Shown here piece after piece: positions 36,301 to 51,661 of a stretch of 64,000 bases of DNA. How positions within the stretch are numbered: position 1 is the first letter of the stretch; each line of letters begins with the position of its first letter. This stretch comes from Scleromitrula shiraiana (lineage: Eukaryota; Ascomycota; Leotiomycetes; Helotiales; Sclerotiniaceae): contig JABELC010000008.1 of NCBI GenBank assembly GCA_028455995.1, positions 310,001 through 374,000 of the forward strand, read 5' to 3'. The translations under genes and the position numbers were made by a program. Below the pieces are notes generated by a model. That model had not been told where the DNA came from and did not search any database. It was given only the letters and a program-made list of their open reading frames with translations.

Positions 36301-39300
36301 AAATATTTTTGATTTTATTTAAAAAATCAAAAAAATAATTTAAATTTATAATAAATCATAAAATAATGATATTGATATATATTATATTAAAAAAAAATTT
36401 ATAAATAATTTATAAAATTAAGATAAAAGTTTTAATTATAATCAATATAATAAAACAAATAATTATAATAATTAAAAAAAATATAATAATTATCAAAATC
36501 GATTTGAATTATAATTTAATATTTAAAAATAATATAATAAAAAAAGTTTTAAATCAATTTATAAAAGATAATATTAAATATATAAAAAAAAAAATGTTTT
36601 TTTATAAATTATACAAAATTAAATTAAAAAAAAATTTAAAGAAAATATAAAGAAAAAATTATTAAAAATAATAATAATTATATATATAAATAATTTTTAA
36701 TATATTATAAAAAAAAATAAGAAATAAAAAAAAAATATTAAAAAGATTTATAAAGTATTTTATATAAAAATAGAATATTTAAATAAAATTATATTAAAAA
36801 TATATTATATATTAAATAATTTAATTAATAATTTATAAATAATTATTAAATTTATAAAAAAAGTATTTAAATATATATTAATATATAAAAGATTATTTAA
36901 TAATAATTAAGCCAATAAAAATATAGTATTAAAATAAATTATATATAATTTTAAAATATTTTTTATAAATAGTAAATATAATTTTAATAAATTTTAAAGT
37001 ATTATAATTAATATAAAAATAATAATAATATTAATTATTAATAAATAATAATTTGAAGTATTATAAAAACTAATTGATTTAATTATTAATTATAGTAAAA
37101 CAAAAATCGCGAGGGTTATATTTAAAAAAAGAAATATTGAAAAATCTATTAGATTATGTAAAATCGAATTATTGATTAAATAAATTAAAATTTATATTAT
37201 TTATGTAAATATATTATTTTTATTTTATTTAATAGATATAAACAAACTCAATATATTTTTTAATAATATTAAAAATTAAATGATATTTAATAAAATTAAT
37301 AAATATTTCTTTATTATATAGAAATATAGTTATGATTTTTTATTATAAAAATATAATTATAATAAATTTATATAATTAATAATTTTAGATAATATTTATT
37401 ATTTTATAAAAATAAAATTATAATATTTATATAAATATTTTAATTATTTAATTGTTTATAGATTATATAATATATTTAAACAAATTAATTATAATAATAT
37501 AAATAAAAATAAAATCAATAAATTAATAAAATATTATAATTAATATTAAATATATGGTAAATTATTAAAAAGATTCAAATTTAAGATTAATAATAATAAA
37601 GATAATGATATTTAATTTAATTATATAATTATAATTAATATTATATATATTAATAAAAAAGCAATATTATATATATTTAATAAAGCAACAAGATATTAAA
37701 TAATAATATTCTTAAATAATTTATTAATAAGATATATTTGAAATACAATTTGATTTAAATAGATTAATATTTAAATAAAATTTTTAGATTATATTATTAT
37801 TAATATAAATATATAGTTTATTATAAAGGAATTTAATAAATATATAAATATTATAATAATTAAAATAAAGATAATTTTTATAAAATTTTATTGATTAATT
37901 AATAAAATTAAATAATATTATAAAATTATACAATATATATTTAAAATTCTATAAAACAAATTATAATAATTTAATTTTATAAAAAAATAAATATTATAGA
38001 TAATAATAAAAACTATAAATGATTTAATCAATTTTAATAAATTAATTTTAATATTTTTAGTATTTAATATATTTATATATATAAAAAAATCAGACTTATT
38101 AATAAAAATTATTATTAATTAAACAATAAAACTATAAAAAATAAACAATAAAATTTATAAATATAAAACAATTCAATTAATAAAAAATATATTATAAAAA
38201 TAAAATAAATTATTTATATATATAATATATAATTTAAAAATATATTTAAAAATTTTAATATATAAAAAAATTATTAAAATAAAAAAAAAAATAAATAAAA
38301 TTTTATATTTTTAAAATAATAAAAAGCGAAAACTATAAAATTAATATAAATAATTATACTATAATTATATAATTAATATTAATTTATTTATATTATAAAG
38401 AATTTATTAATTTAATATTAATATTATTAATAATATATATAAAAAACTATATATTATTTATATTTATAAATAATAATAATAATCAACTAATTATTTAAAA
38501 AACATTAAAAATAGCGATATTTAAACTATTTAAACTAACAATTTATAAATATAATAAATTAAAAAAAGATTAAAACTTTAATATTTTATTATTAATAATA
38601 ATTTAATTTTATTAATATATTTAATAAAATATATAATAAAAAATATAATCTAAACTATATATAAAAAATAAAAATTTTAAAAAAATATTATTAAATAACA
38701 AATATATTATATATTTGATTAAGGTTTTTTTTATAAATAAATCGATTTTTTTTATTAAATAAACTAAATATAATAAAAAAAAAGTAAATAAAATATATAT
38801 AAAATTAAAAAAAAAGAAATTAAATAAATTAATAAAAATCAATATATTTAAAATAATAAAATAAAAGAAGATTTTAATAAGAATAAAAATCTTTAAATAT
38901 AAATAAATTAATGAATTCAAATATTTAAATATAAAAAATATATATAAAAAATTGAGGTTTATTATATAAAATTTTAATAATGCAAAAAAATATATTGTAT
39001 TTATATAATCTTTAATTATATAATATTTAATTTATTGATTAATATTAATAATTATAATTATTATAATAATAATAAAAGATAATAATATATTTAATATTTA
39101 TTTATATAATATTATTTAAATATATATATAAACAAATTTAAAATTTATATATTTTATTTTTATATATATAATTTTAAAAATAAAATATTTATTAAAAATT
39201 ATATTTTATATAATATAATTATTATATAAAATTTTAAAAATAGAAAATTATTAGTTTAATATATATTTAAATTATTATATTATAAAGTTTGAAATAGCGA

Positions 39301-40674
39301 TATTAATATATAATTTTTATTTATTATATATATAAAAATAAGGATTTAGAATTGTAATAATATAAATTAATAATACTTTAATTATTATTAATAAATAATT
39401 TATTTATAAAAAAAAATATTATTTAAAAACAATTAAATTTTTATATAAAAAATAAAAATAATTAATTAAAATATATTTATTCAAATTCAATAATGATTTA
39501 ATATTATTAAAAAATTCAATGATTATAATAAATTAAAAATTTTAATATAAAAATATAAAGCAAATCAAAAATATTAATATCAATATATATAAAATATATA
39601 ATAAACTTTAGAAAAGTACAATATTAAAAAAGCAATATATTATATAATATATTTCTAGTGTTTATATTGTAATTTATTATTAATTTAAAACTTTGTTTAA
39701 TTTAATATAAATTATATAAAATATTAAATTAAATAATAAAAATATAAAAGCATTTAATAAATATATATAATAATAATAAAAAAACTTTATAAAAAAACTT
39801 TGATTTACATTATTTAATTTTAATATTTTTTATATATATATATTTATTAATATTTTATATATTAATAATTTTGATTTATTATTTTAAATCAAATATATTA
39901 TTATATTAATAAATAAAAATAAAAATAAAAATATTATATATTAATTTTTAATTAAATATAAATATATTATTTAAATTATATCAATATTAAAATTTTATAT
40001 AATAATTTTTAATTTTAATATAATAATTATTATTAAAAATATAATCAATAAAATTTTTGATAATTATATTTTGTTATTAATTATTTATATTAATTTATAT
40101 TCTTTATTTTAATTATTAATTAAATTCAAAATAATAATCAAAAAATAATTTATAATCAACATTATAATATTATATTAATTATATAAATATAAAAAAATTA
40201 TAGAAATATAATAAATCAATAACAATAATAATCTAATAAATATAATAATAAAAACAAAACTTTATTTAATATTAAAAAAATTTATCAATATAAATAAAAT
40301 ATCGATAAAAATTAATAAATAAATTAAATATAAAAAAAGATTTTAATTTTTTCTTTATTTATTTTTTAAAAAATAATTAAATAATGATTAGTTTTATTTA
40401 TTTAAATTATATATAATTATTATTAAATAAAATAATAAAAAATATAATATAAAAAATAATAATAATATAAAATAATAATAATATATAATTTAAATAATAT
40501 TTATTTTAATCTAATTTTAAAATATTATATTATATATAAATAAATTATAAAAATTTTAAAATAATAAAAAATTAAAAAAAGTTTATTTTATTTTTATTTT
40601 ATATAAATAATTTATAGTTTTTATAGATTTTAATTTTTTATATATATAATATCAAATTTTCAAAAAATTACTAA

Positions 40675-40835
40675 TATCTATATAATCAAATATATAATCT
40701 TATATTATATATCTATTAAAAAAATATATATCTTTAATAACGTATAACACCCTTCTTAAATTCCTTATACAAATAATACAATATTGATTGATACTTGTAA
40801 TTATATAGTTCTATACCTTTGGAGTCATATAAATA
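40675..40835 (+). repeat. 3' LTR of copy A
   Basis: Aligns without gaps over the first 78 bases with the 5' LTR; about 23 differences, all in the direction G to A or C to T. From CGTATAACACCC onward it retains GC that the 5' LTR also keeps. Confidence 0.85.
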
Positions 40836-41423
40836 ATAAATATTACATTTCAGGATTTAATATAATATTATCAAAAAGTCAAAATTAAAAAAACTATTTG
40901 AACTTTTCGAAATTTTTAATAATATTAAAGGTTTATTGAAATAAAAATTATATTAAATCATATTTTGATATAATGATTATCAGAAATCCAAAGTAATGTT
41001 AATAATTGTAAACAATTAAAGTTATAATAATATTAAATGTTTATGAGTATTATATTTATATTTTCTAATTTTATTATATTATATTTATATTGAATAAAAG
41101 TTGTTTTTAGATATTCAGAAATATTTTTATTATTTTTTAATATAAAATATTTAAGAAAACAAAACCAAATTTCAAACAGAATATTAAATATCAAATTAAT
41201 CATTATTTTGATATAATATTTTAAATTTATAGAAGAAGATTATGATTAAAAAAATATATAACTTTATAATTCATAAAAGTAATAAAAATATTATTAACTA
41301 TATCTTAATTAAAATAATATTAATCGATTTATTCACATCAATATAAACGATATTTTACATAAACTTATCGATTTTAAAGCGATTTGTTTATTTTGCATGT
41401 GCTTCAATTTTGATTTAACTTAA
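40836..41423 (-). mobile_element. Truncated short TIR element next to LTR copy A
   Basis: Ends with the family's inverted end (GCGATTTGTTTATTTTGCAT ... TTTAACTTAA) before TA at 41424-41425. Its interior, read on the minus strand, follows the first two thirds of the 951-bp element (landmark AATATAATATAATAAAATTA). The remainder is missing exactly where LTR copy A ends, suggesting that A inserted into it, with loss or heavy decay of the other side. Confidence 0.6.
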
Positions 41424-41578
41424 TATTCAAAAACTTTATTTTTTATTATTAAATATTATTTTTTATCTTTTTGAAAGTTCTTATTATTTTATTTATTTTA
41501 TTAATTGCTTTTTATTGATATTATTAATTATATAGCTTTTAAATTATATTTTCAATAATATACATAATAATAAATAAT

Positions 41579-41625
41579 ACTATTAATTTATTGATTTATT
41601 AATTTATTAATTTATTAATTTATTA
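41579..41625. repeat. (ATTTATTA)n microsatellite
   Basis: About five copies of an 8-bp unit, one with ATTGATTT variant. Confidence 0.75.
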
Positions 41626-43435
41626 AAAAAATAGTCACAATTTATTTTTCAACATCTATATTTTCATATTTGTTTTATATTTTCAAACTTTGACTTTATA
41701 AAAATAAACTTTTAGAAAAAGAATTATTATATATTTCTTTTAATAATAATATATAAAATATTTTAAAGTTTTATATAAGTTTTATTAGATCATGAAAAAC
41801 AAAATCATAATAAAAAATTCTTTTTACTAATATATCTATATTTAAATCTCTTTTTTTATAAATGTTTTTATAATTATTATAAAAGTCATTTTTGAACTAT
41901 TTTAGCTCATCTAAATGTACATTTCCAATTATTTATAATTATAATTATATATTTATTATTATATAGAATAAAAGGTTGTTCAAGATTAAATAACTTTTAA
42001 TAATTTATCATGTAATTCAAATCATTCGATATAAAATTTCTTGAATATATCTATATTTTATTTAAAGAGCTTTGTTTAATTGAGAAATTATTAATACATA
42101 ATCTATTTAAACTTTTGATAATATTAATTAAGAAAATAAAAAAAATAAAAAATAAGTTGATATACATTCATATGAAATTGATATGATAATAATAAATTGA
42201 TCTAGATTTATGTTTTTACGAATATATATCAATATTATGATATTTAATCATGAAATTATAAGAAATTCTTTAATATAATATTTAAAAATATTTATACTAT
42301 ATTTTTAACAACCATATTTTCACTATGTTATTATTATTATAATATATATTATATAAAAATAAAAAATTGATATATTAAATAATTAATTCAAAAAATATAA
42401 ATATATTTATAAAATAATCCATGCTTTTAATGGTTTTTTATTTTTTTTTTATAATTCAAATTTGAAGATAGATGATATTAATTTAATGGTTAATCAAATC
42501 GCAATTAGAAAATTATTAAATAATTATTAAAAGATAATTGAAAATTAATTAAAGATTAATCAAAATGTAATCAAAATTTTGTTAATAATAGGTAATCAAA
42601 ACTAATTAATAATTTCATTTTAGTAGATTTAAAAAAGATATTATTTCAAGATTTATTTTAAATTTTAAATTTTTATTTAATTAGCTAAAGATTTTAATGA
42701 ATTTACATTCAATTAAATATTAAAAATAATTTTCTTTAAATTATATCATTTTGATCTTTATAAAATTCATTATAATATTTATACAATTATTATTTTTTAT
42801 TTTACTCTTATTAATTTTCAATATTAAATAAATGTAAATATTATAATTAAAATACTTATAATATAATGGAAAATAAATATTAATATAAATCTAATAAATA
42901 ATATAATTTTTATAATAATTAAATATTTTATACACCTACAAAATTCTTTAATCATTTTTTATTTTATTATAACTTTTATTTATTAATTTAAAATCATAAA
43001 TTTCTTAATATAATTTTAATTGATTTGTTTTTAAATGTATTTTTGAATTATTAATATATTCAATTAAAAAAATAAATTTAATATATAATTTTATATAATA
43101 CTTGTATTATAAATATAAACTTATTTATATATATATTATTATTACAAAATATCTTATATATATCTTTATATTAACCATTATTTAATTTTATAAAATAACC
43201 AAATAAAATCATTTTATAAACTTTTATCTTTTAAATATTAAAATTCTTTGAATATATATAATTTAATTTTATATGTTAAATAAAAAGTGAATTATTTGAA
43301 ATTATATATATTATATATATGATATTTATTTTAAAATATAATTCGACCTGATTGATAATTAGATATTATTAATAAATTTATTTATTATTATTATATATTT
43401 TTTATTCAAATCTTTAATAATAATTATATAATTAA
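41626..43435. other. AT-rich sequence without identified elements
   Basis: No gene or recognised element end. Confidence 0.5.
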
Positions 43436-43571
43436 AATATATAAAAATATATAAAAATATATAAAAATATATAAAAATATATAAAAATATATAAAAATAT
43501 ATAAAAATATATAAAATATATAAAAATATATAAAAATATATAAAAATATATAAAAATATATAAAAATATAT
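43436..43571. repeat. 10-bp minisatellite ATAAAAATAT, about 13 copies
   Basis: Highly regular array with a single one-base-short unit near 43511-43519. The regularity again exceeds that of the surroundings. Confidence 0.9.
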
Positions 43572-44399
43572 CTAAAAGTTTAATTATACTCTAATCTTTA
43601 ATAAATACAAAGCTATAAATTGAATTATATAATTTGAAAAAATCCTGATTTTAATTTTGAATAATAAACAAATTATAGATGAATAAGATTATTATATTTT
43701 AACCTTAATATAAATAATTTATTATAAATAGATAATAAATAAATTTCATTAAAAATGAAATAATAAAATAAACTAAAAAATGAATTTTTAATTATTATAT
43801 TTAAACTAAAAACATGTATATATATTGAAATATTATATTTCAAGATTAATTTCAAGATTATAATAAGTTGAATTATATATAAATATACAATTATAATTAT
43901 AAAATTGAATTAATAAAAAATCAAATCGATTTATAAATACAACAAATATACATATTTAAATTTAACTAAAAATATTGAATTTAAACAAATATATATATTA
44001 AACACAATAATAACATACTTATTAATATCTATATAATTAAAAAATTTCAAATATTTTTTTGAACTTAATTTTTAAAAATATTCTTTAATATTTGAAAATT
44101 ATTCTATTTATTTTTAAAAAATCAAATATTAACGAAGTCTAAATCTTTTTTTTTAATATAATTATTTATAAAATAATTATTTTTAAAAAGTTATATTCAT
44201 TTAATATTAATTTTAGAAATTTAAATACTCTAATTTCATTTTAGTAATAATATATAAATTCTTAATTTAGTTTATAATTATTAATTAATATTAAATATAT
44301 CAAAAAAAAAGATTTTTATCATAACATAACAATTATTCATAAATTCAAAATAAAATATACAAATTAAAAAATTATATAACTTTTTAATATTATATAATA
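43572..44399. other. AT-rich sequence without identified elements
   Basis: No gene. The minus frame at 43673-43855 is compositional. Confidence 0.5.
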
Positions 44400-45260
44400 T
44401 TAATTAGTATATAATATATCTTTTAGGCTTAATCAATCTGTATTAATAAAGATAAATAATTAATTTAAATATCATTAGTAAAGATTATTTATATAGATTA
44501 TTTATGTTAATAGTTACTAATTGATTGTTAATTAGCTGTTATTAGGTTGGATTTTGTAGTAAAAGTATATGGCTATAATTGTTAATAAATTTATTAATTA
44601 TATATTAATAATATATTAATTATGATTATGGATAAAAAATAATAAAAAATATATTAATACATAAAATTTAATTAAATAACTTTCATAATATAGTTTTTAT
44701 AATTATATAATGAATTTTAAAAGTTTTATATAAGTTTTAAATATATATAATAATTGATGTCCAAAAAATTAATTATATAAAATAATTGTATTCTATGATT
44801 TTTTTTTGAAAAATAGTTTTTGAATTTAGATATTATATAATATTATTAAATATAAAAAAAAATTATTTATTAATAAAATCAATTGATTTAGTTAAAGTTT
44901 ATGTGTATAAGTTAATAGTATATTGATAAATAATGAAGGTATTAAGTGTATTAAGGGTAGTGAGGGTATCAAAATTATTGAGTTTGAGTATTGATAAAGT
45001 TGATAAGGTTGATAAGGTTAATAATTAATAAAAATATAGTATTATATAGAGTAAATTTTATTTGTTAAGTAACGGTAAATTATCAGTATATCTTTATGAA
45101 TCAATAATAAATTGGTAGTATATTTTTATTAATTAATAGTTAATTGATCGTAAGGTCTAATTAATTTATATCTATTAATATGAAAGATTTTGATATATAT
45201 TAAATTTATTTTTATTAATTATTGATTGATAAAGATTATTTTTATCTAGTAATCACACAA
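44400..45260 (+). repeat. Dispersed repeat family F, copy 2
   Basis: The core 44930-45160 is an inverted copy of 22240-22510 (landmarks GTAACGGTAAATTATC, AAGTGTATTAA, AATTGATCGTAAGG). It contains internal relatives: 44500-44600 (TTAATAGTTACTAATTGATT, TGGTATGG-like segments) resembles 45060-45160. On this strand it keeps G rather than C. No coding trace or clear terminus; class unknown. Confidence 0.6.
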
Positions 45261-48200
45261 TTCTTTTTTTATTAATATAATAATATTTTAAAGAATAATT
45301 AATTTTCAATACTAATTTGTTATAAAATTTATATGATATTTAATTAATATTTTAAATATATCAATTGTTATTTATTTAATTTAATATTTTATCAATTCCT
45401 TTTTTAAAGAAAAATTATATTTAATGATTAAAAATATTAATATTTCAAAAATTTAAAGATTTGTTTTTAATAATGTTTTTAAACGTAAAAATAAATTTTA
45501 TTGATTTTTTTGGTGATTAAATATTGATTAAAAATTATAAAAACCGTTTTTTTATATAAATTATGTTTTTTAATAATTCTGTATAATTATATTAATTTTA
45601 TATTTCATCATTATCCTTCTAATTTATATATTTTTATATATTCTTTATATAATATATTTCTTAAAAACCAATTTTTCATGATATATCTTTTTGTATAAAT
45701 TATATATATTAATAAATATAATATAAAAACACCAAGAAGTAAGCATTTTGAATTTTTAAAAAATAAAAATGAAACCTATTATAAATTATAAAAATTGTTC
45801 TTATGGATTTAATGTTTTAATTTTGATTTTATATTTTGAATATAATATTAATATAACAATAATAATGTTTTTGAAGTTTTTTCAATTTAATTATGTAAAA
45901 TAATAAAAATAATAATGAAATTATTATTAGATATATTAATTAATAAAGAAAAATTATAAATAAATGATAGAGAATAAATAAATGAATATATTATTATTTT
46001 CCAAAACGTTATATATAATATATTAAAGAAAATTAAATTTAACAAGATAATAAATAACTAAATATTTGAAAAAAGGAATTTAAAAATTATATAAAAAGCC
46101 GAGTCAATTATGCAATAAATATATTTAATATTTGTAATAACTATAAATCAAAATAAATTAATCTAAGAATTTATTATAAATAAATTTAATATGATAAAAA
46201 AATTCAATAACAAAAATCTAAATATTTTTAAAATCTTTTTTCATATTAAAATAATTAAATACATAGATTGATGGAATTTTATAATATAAACTATTAATAT
46301 ATAAAAAGAAAATTATATTTTATTTATAATAATAATTTTAATAAAAACACAAAACTTTACTAAATATTTATAATTCAATAAAATAAATTATTTTATTAAT
46401 CAATATTCAAATATATATATATATAATTATAAGATATTTAATAATAATTATACAAAGAAATTATAAAAAGAAAATACAAAAAAGACTTTTACTAAAACGC
46501 TTTTTTAAAATAATTTAAAAATAAAGTTTTAAATTGATTATTTATTTTAATTCAAACAAAATAATATTCATAAAATATATAATTTATTAATTTTAATCAT
46601 AATTATATTAAAAATAACAAATTAGAATTTCAAATAGTTCTTTATAATATTATATATATTTGAAATAAAGATTATAAATAAATAAATTCAATTTCGATAC
46701 ATGTAATAATTAATAGTAATATTTAATTTATAAATAAATAAAAAATATAAAAATAATAGTTTATATTAAAGGAAGATTATATGTTTATAAATATAAAGGA
46801 TTAATGTTTCTTTTTTAGTTTAAATAAAACAAAAATAATTTTCTTTTTAAAAAAATAAAGTATAATCATAAATCAGAAATTTATATAATTTAAATATTAT
46901 TGAAAAAAAAACCTTTTTTCAAAGGATTTCAAAATAATAATCCATTATATATAATATTGAAAAATTATAATTTATACTGTTTATCTTAAAATAACAATAT
47001 AATGAAATGAATATTTTCAAAATAATAACTATATATTTTATGATTTCCTTTAAAAATTACAATATAAAATTAATTCTTTTGAAGATTATTATTATATAAT
47101 TAAAAAACTAATTGAAGATAGTAATAAATTAATATTAAATATCTTTATTATTAAGAAAACATATTATATATTATAAATTTGAAAGAAAATTTAATTTCAA
47201 ATTAAGTTTTTTTTGAATCATTATTTTTCAATTAAAATAAAAATAGAATTTAAGTTCGAAGTATATCAAAATCTATGATAGAATTTATAAATAATTATAA
47301 ATATAAGAAATATTTTAAATTTGATTGAAATCAAAAAATTGAAAAAATAAAATATTCAAAAAATAAATAATTTAATAAAGAATATAATATAATATCTCAA
47401 TGAAATTTTCAATAATCATATATTATAAACACAAAAATTTATTTGTATAAAATTATATTAAGATATAATATATCTATAAATCATAAGAAAATAATAAAAA
47501 TAAATATAAATATACATAAAAATAAATTTTAAAATTAATCAAAAGAATATAACAAAATATAAAAAATTAAAAGAAATTAATTTAAAAACAATAAATAAAA
47601 TATGTATAAAATTAATATACATAAAATTAAAACTAAAAATAAATAAAATTCAAATAAACTTATATTAATCATTAATACTTCGCAACATTTTGACTAAACT
47701 TTTAAAAATATTATTAATAACTGGAATTTTTTCAAATATAACAAAATCTAAAAATCTATTTCAAATCTATTAAATAAAAATCAAATTTAAAAGAAATATA
47801 ATAATAATTCTAAAATTCATCACAAAACAAAAATATATGCTATAAAATTATTATTTAAAAGATATTAAAATCTGTTTTAATTTGAATTTCATAAATATAT
47901 TTAACAATATTTTGTATTCAAAATTTAATAATATTTTCAAAATGAAATTATTAATAATATTAATATTTTATTTTAAAACAAATATATAATAAAATATGTG
48001 ACATTCTAAAAAACATAAATAATAAATATTTAAAATAAATATATCAATATAAAATTAAAATTAATTATTATATTTTATCAAAAGAATTAAGAATTATAAC
48101 CTTAAAAAAATATAAATTATTAATATAATAATAAACTTGAATTATATCATAAAAATATTAAAATTACATTCAAATATAAAATTGAAATAATACGATTATA

Positions 48201-50284
48201 TAAAAGAATTCAGTACTTATTCAAAATCTAATATTCAAAATGATCATTTATAATTATTTTAATGTAAAAAATATTTTTGAAATAAATAAAATAAATATAT
48301 AAAATAATAATCAATTTAATAGTAGTTTATGTAAATTTAATACAATATACTTCCAATAAATATAAAACCAATTTAAAATTGATCTAAAAATTACAAAAAG
48401 AATAAAAGAAATATTTTCAAGTAATCATAAAAATATTTTAAATAATAATTATGTTGATAATCTATATAAAGATAATATCTTTATTATTTAATATATATTG
48501 AAATATATTATGAACAATGATATAAATTTATGTGAAATTATCATGAAATGAATTTAATTAATACATAAAATATATTAAAAATTGATCAATGATATTATAC
48601 TCAAAAATAAATCCAAAATAATTTATAAAAAGTATTAAATTAAATAAAAATAAATTAATTATTTGATGTATTAAAAATGACTACAATATTTCAAAATCTA
48701 GTGAAAAAAAATTTAATAAAATGATTTTTATATTTAAAAAGATTTTTAAAATGCAAATAAATAATTATATAAAAGATTTTATAAAAAAACATATGTAGTT
48801 TTGATATTATAATATTTTCAAAAATCAGTTATTTTTAGTTACATTAAATTAAAAAACGAATAAAAAAATTAAAAATATAACATAAGATATGCAAAGAATT
48901 AATCTAATTATAATAGTTATTTAGATAAAAAATAAAATGAAACGGATTTTTCGTATAAAAGAAATATTTAATTATAAATTATATTTTAGTTTTAATAGTT
49001 TTTTTAATAAATAATATTATATATTTTGTTTTCTTATATTGATTTAAAATAGAAAAACTTATTCATAAAAATAAAAATAAAAATAATCTATTAAGTAATT
49101 ATAATAAAGTTATTATTTTAAAATTAATAGATTTCACATTTTTTTATAATAGATACAAAATTTTAAAATTTATAAATAATTATAAAAGGATTCTCATATT
49201 ATGAAAAAAGAACAATTATATATTTGATATTAAAGTTACTCTCTTTTTTTTAAAATTAATTTCTTTTCGAAATATTGATTTAACTATTAAAAATATAAAC
49301 AAAAACATTTATTATAATATAACAAAAAATAATAAAAATTGTTATATTCCAAATCAAAAAATTTTAAACTTTAATATTATATATACATAAATATAGTTCA
49401 TTTATTATATTATTATAAAGGTTTTAATCAATTAATATAAAAAGAAATAATAATGTTATAGAATTTATTTTATATTTTAAAAAGACTTTTTGAAAAGAAT
49501 TGATTTTTATTTTTAATTTGATTAAAATATTTTTTAATAATAAAATAATAATCAATTATAAAAGCTTTAAAATATTGAAATTAAATAATATAAACATTAA
49601 TAATCATAAAAACAATAATAATAATATCAATGTATTTAATCAAAATGTATTAATAAATAAAAATCAATTCAATTTTGAAAAAATAAAAATTGTATTTATA
49701 TGATAATATATAATTCTTTTTATGATATTATTTATATTCTTTTTTAATATATGTCAATTTCATTTTTAAATTAATATAAAAATAGTAAAAGTATTTAATA
49801 TATATATTATAAAAATATATTTAAATCTAAATATAACTAATAATCTCATTTATATTAATTTTAAAAACTATTTTAAATATAAATTCAAAGTTGAAAAAAC
49901 TCCGATAAAATCAAAAAATTTCAAAAAACAATATATAAAAATAATTTAAAATAAAGATTTTAATAATAAAAAATATTCTTATATTTTTATTAATAAGAAA
50001 GATGAAATAATTATATTTTATAAAATAATAAGCAAATTATGTAAGATAATAATTTAATTGAAAAATATAACTTGATATATTTATTAATATATTTATTTCT
50101 AATACCATTATTAAATGAATAAATTCTCAATAAAAAGAATAATAAGTAAAAATATATTCAAAAACTTTTCAAAAAAATTCAAAGTTTTTATATTTTCTTT
50201 AAAAAACTTTTTTTATACATAAGTAAGATTATTTATATTATAATTGATCTAAGTTTATTTATAGATAGATTAAATCCAAAATGA
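45261..50284. other. AT-rich sequence without identified elements
   Basis: Five kilobases with no gene, no recognised end and no second copy noticed. The plus frame 49500-49703 is Asn/Lys/Ile-rich and compositional. Confidence 0.5.
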
Positions 50285-50541
50285 AATTATTATTATTATT
50301 ATTATTATTACTATTATTACTATTATTACTATTATTACTATTATTACTATTATTACTATTATTACTATTATTACTATTATTACTATTATTACTATTATTA
50401 CTATTATTACTATTATTACTATTATTACTATTATTACTATTATTACTATTATTACTATTATTACTATTATTACTATTATTACTATTATTACTATTATTAC
50501 TATTATTACTATTATTACTATTATTACTATTATTATTATTA
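50285..50541. repeat. 9-bp minisatellite CTATTATTA, about 24 copies, capped by (TTA)n
   Basis: A near-perfect array of CTATTATTA (50311 to about 50528) flanked by pure TTA triplets on both sides. In one frame it reads as poly-leucine (ATG at 50281), which is an artefact. The pattern suggests that a TTA microsatellite gained one C and then expanded as a 9-mer. Confidence 0.95.
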
Positions 50542-50544
50542 TGA

Positions 50545-51661
50545 TGATTATTAGTATTACTATTAATTATTTATTTATATATTTTGATTCAATCTATATT
50601 TTAATTATTTATTTATAATATTCAAGCCTTTTATAAAAGATTCATAAAATAATTTTATTAATATAAAGAGTAAATTATTACAAAATTTATATATAAAAGT
50701 TTATAAATATTTTAAGATGAAAATTTGATGAATCAATAATAAATCAAGTAAAAAAACTTTATATGATTATCTATATTATGAATCAAATTTTATTAAATAT
50801 TTTTATTTAATTTGTTTTTAATTTTAAGAAAAATATAATGTTTTAAATTTTAAAAAAAATATGATTTTTTGTGAAAAAATAATTCTTTAAAAATTCAATG
50901 AAACAAAAAAGGTTGTTAAATTATATCAAATTATTTTTTTTTCAAATGTTTTTAATATTATATTTTATTATAAATAAATCTTCAAAAATAAAATATATTA
51001 AATAATAATACAATGTGAAATCTTTTTTAATATAATATAATTCGAAAGTAACGAAATTTGCTAAGATTTAATTTATAATTATTTAAATAATGCTTTATAG
51101 TTTCATTTAATCAATATTATTCATTTTAAGATATTATAGTAATTATCGAAGTTTAAATAAAAAAAACTTTTATATTAAAAATATATTTAAAATTCAAGAA
51201 TAAATAATTCATTAAAATATTAATAATTTTTAATATTACTCATAAAATATCAAAAAACATAAAAAATAGATACATAAATATTTTAATTCAATTAAAACTA
51301 TTTTATATTTTAGATATAAAAAGTTTTGAAATCTAACTTTAAAACAATATAAATAATTGATATTATTTAAATAATATATATATATAATTATAATATAAAT
51401 CATTTTTATTATCATTAATATAACATATTATTTTCATTAATTATTAATTATGACTTTTTAATTTAAATCTTTTTCTTAAATATATTACATTAATCAATTA
51501 TTAATTATAGAAAACATAATTTTGAAATAATTGTTTTATAGATATCTTACAATTATATATTTATAATTATATTCAATAATGTTTTTATAAAGCTTATATT
51601 TAAAATTCCTAATAATATATTTAAAATTCCTAATAATATATTTAATATATATATATATATA
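50545..51661. other. AT-rich sequence without identified elements
   Basis: No gene. A short direct duplication (AAAATTCCTAATAATATATTT) occurs near 51602-51642, just before the next TIR element. Confidence 0.5.

Larger units (their letters stand above)
33205..40835 (+). mobile_element. LTR retrotransposon copy A, about 7.6 kb
   Basis: Bounded by direct repeats of about 160 bp (33205-33364 and 40675-40835). The LTR starts TG; copy B ends CA. The interior matches copy B (54609-61645) along its length, for example the AATCAAAATgattata blocks at 35390-35640 against 56730-57060. The plus strand is A-rich, which suggests plus-strand coding. A Gln/Asn-coding low-complexity segment on the plus strand (35390-35700) may be a decayed gag linker, but no protease, integrase or RT motif can be read, so copia versus gypsy cannot be settled. 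The short LTR is more usual for copia-type elements. Confidence 0.82.

Noticed and set aside
38621..38920. Possible small membrane protein
   Set aside because: AT-rich composition inside LTR copy A gives I/L/F/Y-rich frames by chance.
33200..40840. Exact 5-bp target-site duplication for LTR copy A (and copy B)
   Set aside because: Left flanks (AATAC; ATAAC) and right flanks do not match convincingly; the 3' LTR boundary is too eroded to fix.
50281..50544. Poly-leucine protein
   Set aside because: Reading of the CTATTATTA minisatellite; no biological support.
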